Assembly: GCF_022539315.1 (NCBI RefSeq) | Contig: NC_066313.1 | Location: forward strand, 66,033,934-66,097,933 | Origin: Serinus canaria | Lineage: Eukaryota > Chordata > Aves > Passeriformes > Fringillidae | Length of the DNA: 64,000 bases | Direction of reading: 5' to 3' | In this document: in pieces, positions 54,401-60,400 of the stretch | How positions within the stretch are numbered: position 1 is the stretch's first letter | How the letters are laid out: each line of letters opens with the position of its first letter | Position numbers and translations under genes: made by a program | Notes under the pieces: generated by a model | What the model saw: only the letters and a program-made list of their open reading frames with translations | Databases searched by the model: none | Told to the model about the DNA's origin: nothing

Positions 54401-57400
54401 TTCATGGCAGAAGTGAACTGTTCAGCAGAGGAACCTTGAAAAGGACATTCTTAGAAAGGAGAAGAGAACTGGTATCAAAGAATTCTAAGCTTCAGAATCA
54501 GTGTGGAAGCCAGGGGAATTACATACACACACAATATATAAAATTGATGTCCTGTATCTATCTGAGGACATCTGTAAAATCTACTATCAACACAGTGAAA
54601 GAGCTCCTGATTATTAAAACACAACATTTATCAAGGCAATGATAAGTTTAGGGTAACTTCTTGTAAAGCACTGTTGATTTTGGCTTTGTTTCATTAGCAT
54701 CACCTGTTCAAGAATATACAGTTCCTAAACTGAGGGTGACCAATTAGAGCACTTCCCAACTAGTAAAAAATATTATTAATGTTATTGTAAATGAAAACCT
54801 CAAGACTCAAGCAGCAAGACTCCAAGAAAAATAGCAAGGAAGTAAATGTGGGTATAATTTCATTACTTTTCTCAAAGGCAGTAAGTTTTCCCTACATTTT
54901 ACAGATACTGATTTCCTTTGCTTAATACAGTAATATTTCATGAAACATGCTTATAATGAATTTAATACTTCTATTTAAAAAAAACATGTCAGCAAAGTGT
55001 TCCAGAGGTTAAAGTATTACCTGTATAGTAATTGTGGAATCTGCCCTGCATTCACATCTGTACCATTATTTGATTTCTTGGAACTTTTAAACTGAAATAC
55101 AACACTGAAAGAGAAATAACCTAGTTATTATTCAAGTCTTATTAGAGCTCCTCTTTTTAAATAAAAATATCGAAAAAAATATACCCATCATCTGTAGTAA
55201 TAGAGGCCTGTCCATGAGATCCACAATCACTGCTAGGTCCTGACACTCTTGCCCAGGCTACATACCACCAGCCAGCTTGCAGGAGTACTGGCTCATCAAA
55301 CATCATTGCATATTTCTCTCTGGGAGAAGTAAATTTTGGAAAATGTTATCTTTTAATTATTTTTATATTCACTTTTAACAAATTACATCCTACTCGTTAA
55401 AAGAAATTGAGACGCAATGGTATTAAGTTGTATCTATTTATATTCAAAACACAGAAGTTTTTAATCTAAAATTTTTAATTTAAAATATTGTAGTAATTAA
55501 AAACTAATTCAGAAGGACCTACAAATGCCCGAGTTGTGCTTGATCTTGAATTGTGAACAATTGTATCAATGCCAAACAGAGCAAGAAGACACTAAGTTAA
55601 ATTAACTTAATTTTAATTTAAAAAAGTTTAAGTCAATTAACTTAAATAAACCCAACTACATCTAATATACAATACTGCAAGCAAAGTATTAATAATAAAG
55701 TACTATATAATACTGATTTCATAAAAAGTTTGCAAATGACAAGAACTTATACATAAATTCTTAGTAATTACAATAAGCATTAAAGAAATTAAGAGGATAT
55801 ATATTTCGCTGATTGATATATAAGATTTAAACCTGAAAGAATTAATCATGTATCATTTGAAATTTAAATTACTTCATTATAGATAATGAAAAAGCAGATA
55901 AAACATGGCTAAACCCAACCATATGCACAAAAGAGCTGCTGCAATATTTTGTCTTATGGTCTCAACACAGGAAGATGGGATTTGACTTGGATTTATACAA
56001 AAGCAAGAATTTCATTATTTTTCCTCTTTTAATTTAAATACCATACTGGTTTGGGGATGTATTTGGTGTTTTACTATTTCCCTACACACATCAAGTGTTT
56101 TACATCACTTGCTACAAAATCCTGTTGATATTTAGAGGGATACTAAAATGTGTATAGGGAAGTAAAAATAAAGATCAAGAAGCAGGTGGAAGTAGGCAAG
56201 CTAAACATCTTACCTAGCAGCACAGTCATATGCTAAGACATCTGTCTCAGCAAGGAGGTCTCCATCCGTCTCATGGTCTCCCCCATCTGGACCCAATTCA
56301 AACAACTGGTGAAGTAAGGAAAAAGGTAAAATTATGTCTTAGGTGTTAGAAACCTCATAATATCACTTTTTCTTTTCTGGCATTCTGAAATTGTATACTA
56401 CTCTTCCTTCCCAAAAATAACTACTACTTAATATCACTGACAGGCAAAACCACATTTGGAAGTCAGGCATTAACGGTTAAGAAATAGCAATTGACACTGA
56501 TCTCCCAGCCTTATGTCCATATACATTTTTAAGTGGAGAAACTCCCTAAATCTTGCAAACAAGACAAAAGCAGAGCATCTAAAAAAGGGAAAGTTGGGCA
56601 GAAGTTGCAGGTTTTCCATCACCAACTGAAATGCACTATACGACCTTAAGACATACTCAGCTTCTCTGGAAAGGGACAGCTTGACAGCTGAGCAGAGACA
56701 GTTGACAGTGCTATAAACAGCTGGTGATTGGGACAAAACATGATACCTAAGAGAACTTTTTTTCTTACTTACAAATAATTTCTACCATCTGATGATTTTG
56801 AAAAAGGCCCACAATACATGTCTATGACTTCTCTTGCAAACACCTATTTTACACAGCTTATTTCTGGCAGGACTGGCAGATCTTATCTTGGCTATTAGCT
56901 AATCCTAAACAAACTGAAAATACAATGTTAGAGTATTACCATCACATTATTACCTCTGGTATTTAAATGGTGTGACTGATGTTAAGTTTCTTGACTGTAC
57001 TTAGTTATTTGCAATTCTCAGTCATTATGTTAAACTAGAATAAAGCGCAACTACTTATTTTGGATTTCCTGTTGGCTTAAGCAAATGTTACTGCTAAGTG
57101 TGTCATCCATTTACCGAGAATAGACCTCAATACCTATGCATCTCAAAACAGAGGAAGAAAATTCAATAATCCACTAAATGATAACAACGACATGTTCTGA
57201 ATATACAAATACAAACATCTAATAGAAATCTCAGATATAACATCTTTCACCAAAATCCTTATAAAGTATAGGAGCAGAGAATACTCACCCAAAACCAGAG
57301 CATTTACACCAGTGTGTGTTTCTGCGAGGTTTATTTATCCAAAGCCAGATTTAATTATTTTAAAATAATCAGCACACTTTCTCCACCCATAATCATGCCT

Positions 57401-60400
57401 ATATTTGGCACAGAGTTAACTGTATTTGCAGCCACTTCTCAGTTGAAGAATCCCAGCCCAGAGGCTCTCCTGACAGCAGTTTGAGAAAGAAGTGGCAGGG
57501 AAAGGGGAAAACAATGGTTCCTGATAAGGATTCTTTTTCTGCTTTTGAGAACAGCTCCTCATGCATTCACACAGGATGTGATTTTAACCTGAAGCCCAGA
57601 ACACCAATTTTCTGCTCGTGGACCTCGGAGCTTTGTGTAAATAGATCGCAGAACCATTCAGACCACTAAAATACCTGCCCAAGATATCCCTAGGATGGGA
57701 CAGCATTTAATGAAGGTAAGAATGGGCCAATTTCATGAAAAGTAAGAATGGAAATTCTCAGCTCTGTACTTCACCCACTGTGCCTGCATAATGCTTTCCA
57801 CATACAGTAAACGACTAATCATGGTTTTGGATGCATTACTGAAAGTTGTGATTTCGAGACACAATATTGCTTAAAACAAAACCAAACCTCCTACCTTTAT
57901 TTTAGCAGTGTATTCACCTCTGCCACCAAAAAGACCAAGACCACCTAGCAATATATCTGTATCAGCACAGAAACGGATGGCTTCTACTGAGTGAGCTGAA
58001 TAACCCCAGCCTCCTCCATGACCTGCAGAAAAAACCCCCAACAAAAATATAATTAGCCTGTCATTCTGCAAGCAGATCAGCTTGTGCTATGAAATTTTAG
58101 TGTATACATACTTTCAAATCTGTTAACAACACTATAGTCTTCTTTAGAATAAACTTTCATTACTGCTTGAGTCTCTTCTTCTGTATTTGCAACACCCATT
58201 TTTAAGTCCTGCATAGCAGCCAAAGTATCAAGGCAACCTAAAAGAAAGCAAAACCAAAAAGAACCCAAATTCTCTCACTGTTGATTATAATCATTGAAAT
58301 AGAAATGAATACTAGTTAAGAAAATCAAAGCAATCTGCTTTGTCCCTACACCACACATATGCTACCAAGTAGCTTTATACTTTTGATTAGGTTAAGGATC
58401 ACTGCTGCAGAATCTCAAGGCTTGCTAATGAACATAAGCTTCATTTATTATCCAGAATAACAAACAAATGTGATTAAAACTATTCTGAAACTTTTCCAAT
58501 GGCAAATAAATTACCAGTAACATTTTTTTTTTCCTTTTTACACATAAAATATTACCCAAAAAGAGTTGAAGTAGGAACTGAATTATGATCAGACTTGAAA
58601 GTATTCACAAAAGGTGTTTTGTTTCATACACATAAGTACCTAACATGCCTTACTTTGACACAGACACAAAAAAGTGCTGTTCAAGTTGAAAGTTACCACA
58701 TCTCTAGCACACAATGAAGTAAGCAGGTCAAGGAGCAGATGACTTATCATAATCAGTGGACAAGTGAGTTAAAAGAATTGGGTATGTTTCACATGGCCAG
58801 TTTATACATGAACACAGAGTACTTAGGTATTGCATTTTTAGACTAAAAAAAAAAAAAACTACAAAAAGAAATAGTATTTCCCTTAGCGACTCACTATACA
58901 AAACTGCAAAGATTTTATATACTGCATTTTCTTTAAAGTAAAAATAACTTATTGAAGATCACTTTTTCCAGGTTTGAGTTCTTTGTCCTGAGATTTCAGG
59001 TTAAGAGTACTGATTTTATTCTGTGGACTCAAAAAAGATCCTCTAAGAAGGTCTCTTTATTATGTAAGCATCTAGCAAGTTTCAACAGAACTCTAAAATC
59101 CTCTAACACCACTAAGATGGCAGAAGATAACTACATCAGCCAAATGATAAAAGTTAAGAGGAATAGTGAAAGACTACAAAGTAAAATTTTAACTGCAAAA
59201 GTGAGGAAGTTTTTAGATTACAATTAATTTATACATTAAGTTACGTTCCTTTATTTCATCTAAGGTTCTGACACATGAATTAAAAATGTATACCTAGAAT
59301 ATGCAAAGCTGCATGAGATCTGGTGGTTAGAGCTTTGGAACCTGTTGGCAGAGCAAGTTCTGGACTCAAAATACTACACCGGGATTGCATGTCTGGAGCT
59401 GAGGGAAGCCTGGAATCAGCAACTACTGCATTATAACTCCACAGTTCCCTGGCATTTGGGCGAAACCTAGAGCAAGAGAAAACAGAATGAACAAAACCTG
59501 TCATCTACTGGAAAAATACAAAACCTTACCAACAATTACATTTTAAAGATAATAAATGTAAAATGTAGAGGTGCTGGTATAAACTCTTGAAACTGAGCAT
59601 CACTATCGCAAATAAATGAAAGCTTTACTAGCTTAACACTCCAGCAAACAAAAAGATACAAAAACATTATCATACTTTAAATCAAAAAGTCATTTTATGG
59701 GTTTAGAAATTTCAGAAAAAATTAAGACATTTCTCAAAACTAACAAATGTTAAAACAGTATTATCTATTAAGAAGTGTGAAGTAAATAGCTAAGTACTAA
59801 AGAAAATGGCAGATGTGCTCAAAAATTTTAAAGATGCCAAGCGAAAGGAAAAGGCTTACCTTCAAATAAGAGAAAAAACTCTTGAGGAATCCAGTGTATT
59901 TTGTTTGGGCTTTTTTAAATGGGTAACATCGCCTCATGAGTTTTTAAAGGATTATAAAAAAGGGCAGCATAAACAAGGGAATACAAAGACTTTCTATAAT
60001 ATAGATTACCACATAGAAAAAGGAAAATGAAATCTTTGAAACCACTACGTAAAAGGAAAAAACAGTAAGAAGACATAAGTCTATGGGAGTGCTCTGAAGA
60101 AACACAAAAGGAATTTGCATTTGCTACACTTCCAAAAATCTAATGGACAATGAAATAGTTTTAGCTAAAAATATTAAAGGGCACCATACGTATTAAGGAT
60201 TTTAGCAAGTTAGCAATGTTCAAATTTATACACAAATTTTATGTGACATTCCACATCCACTTGAATTTCACTGAGAGATTAAGTCACAAAGAAGAAATGT
60301 TTGAAGAAATGTTTAAGCTGCACATCATCAGAATGTTGTCTCTGTACAAGAAATTGAATCCATCATTTAAATAGGCATGAATCAAAACGTCCAGAAATAA

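Noticed and set aside
54193..54642. 149-codon plus-strand open frame
   Set aside because: No recognised similarity, no splice or promoter context, lies inside intron e8-e9; long by chance only.
59806..60030. 74-codon plus-strand open frame starting [10 protein letters not shown]
   Set aside because: Protein-like at first sight but unrecognised, in intron e2-e3, and no splice or promoter evidence.
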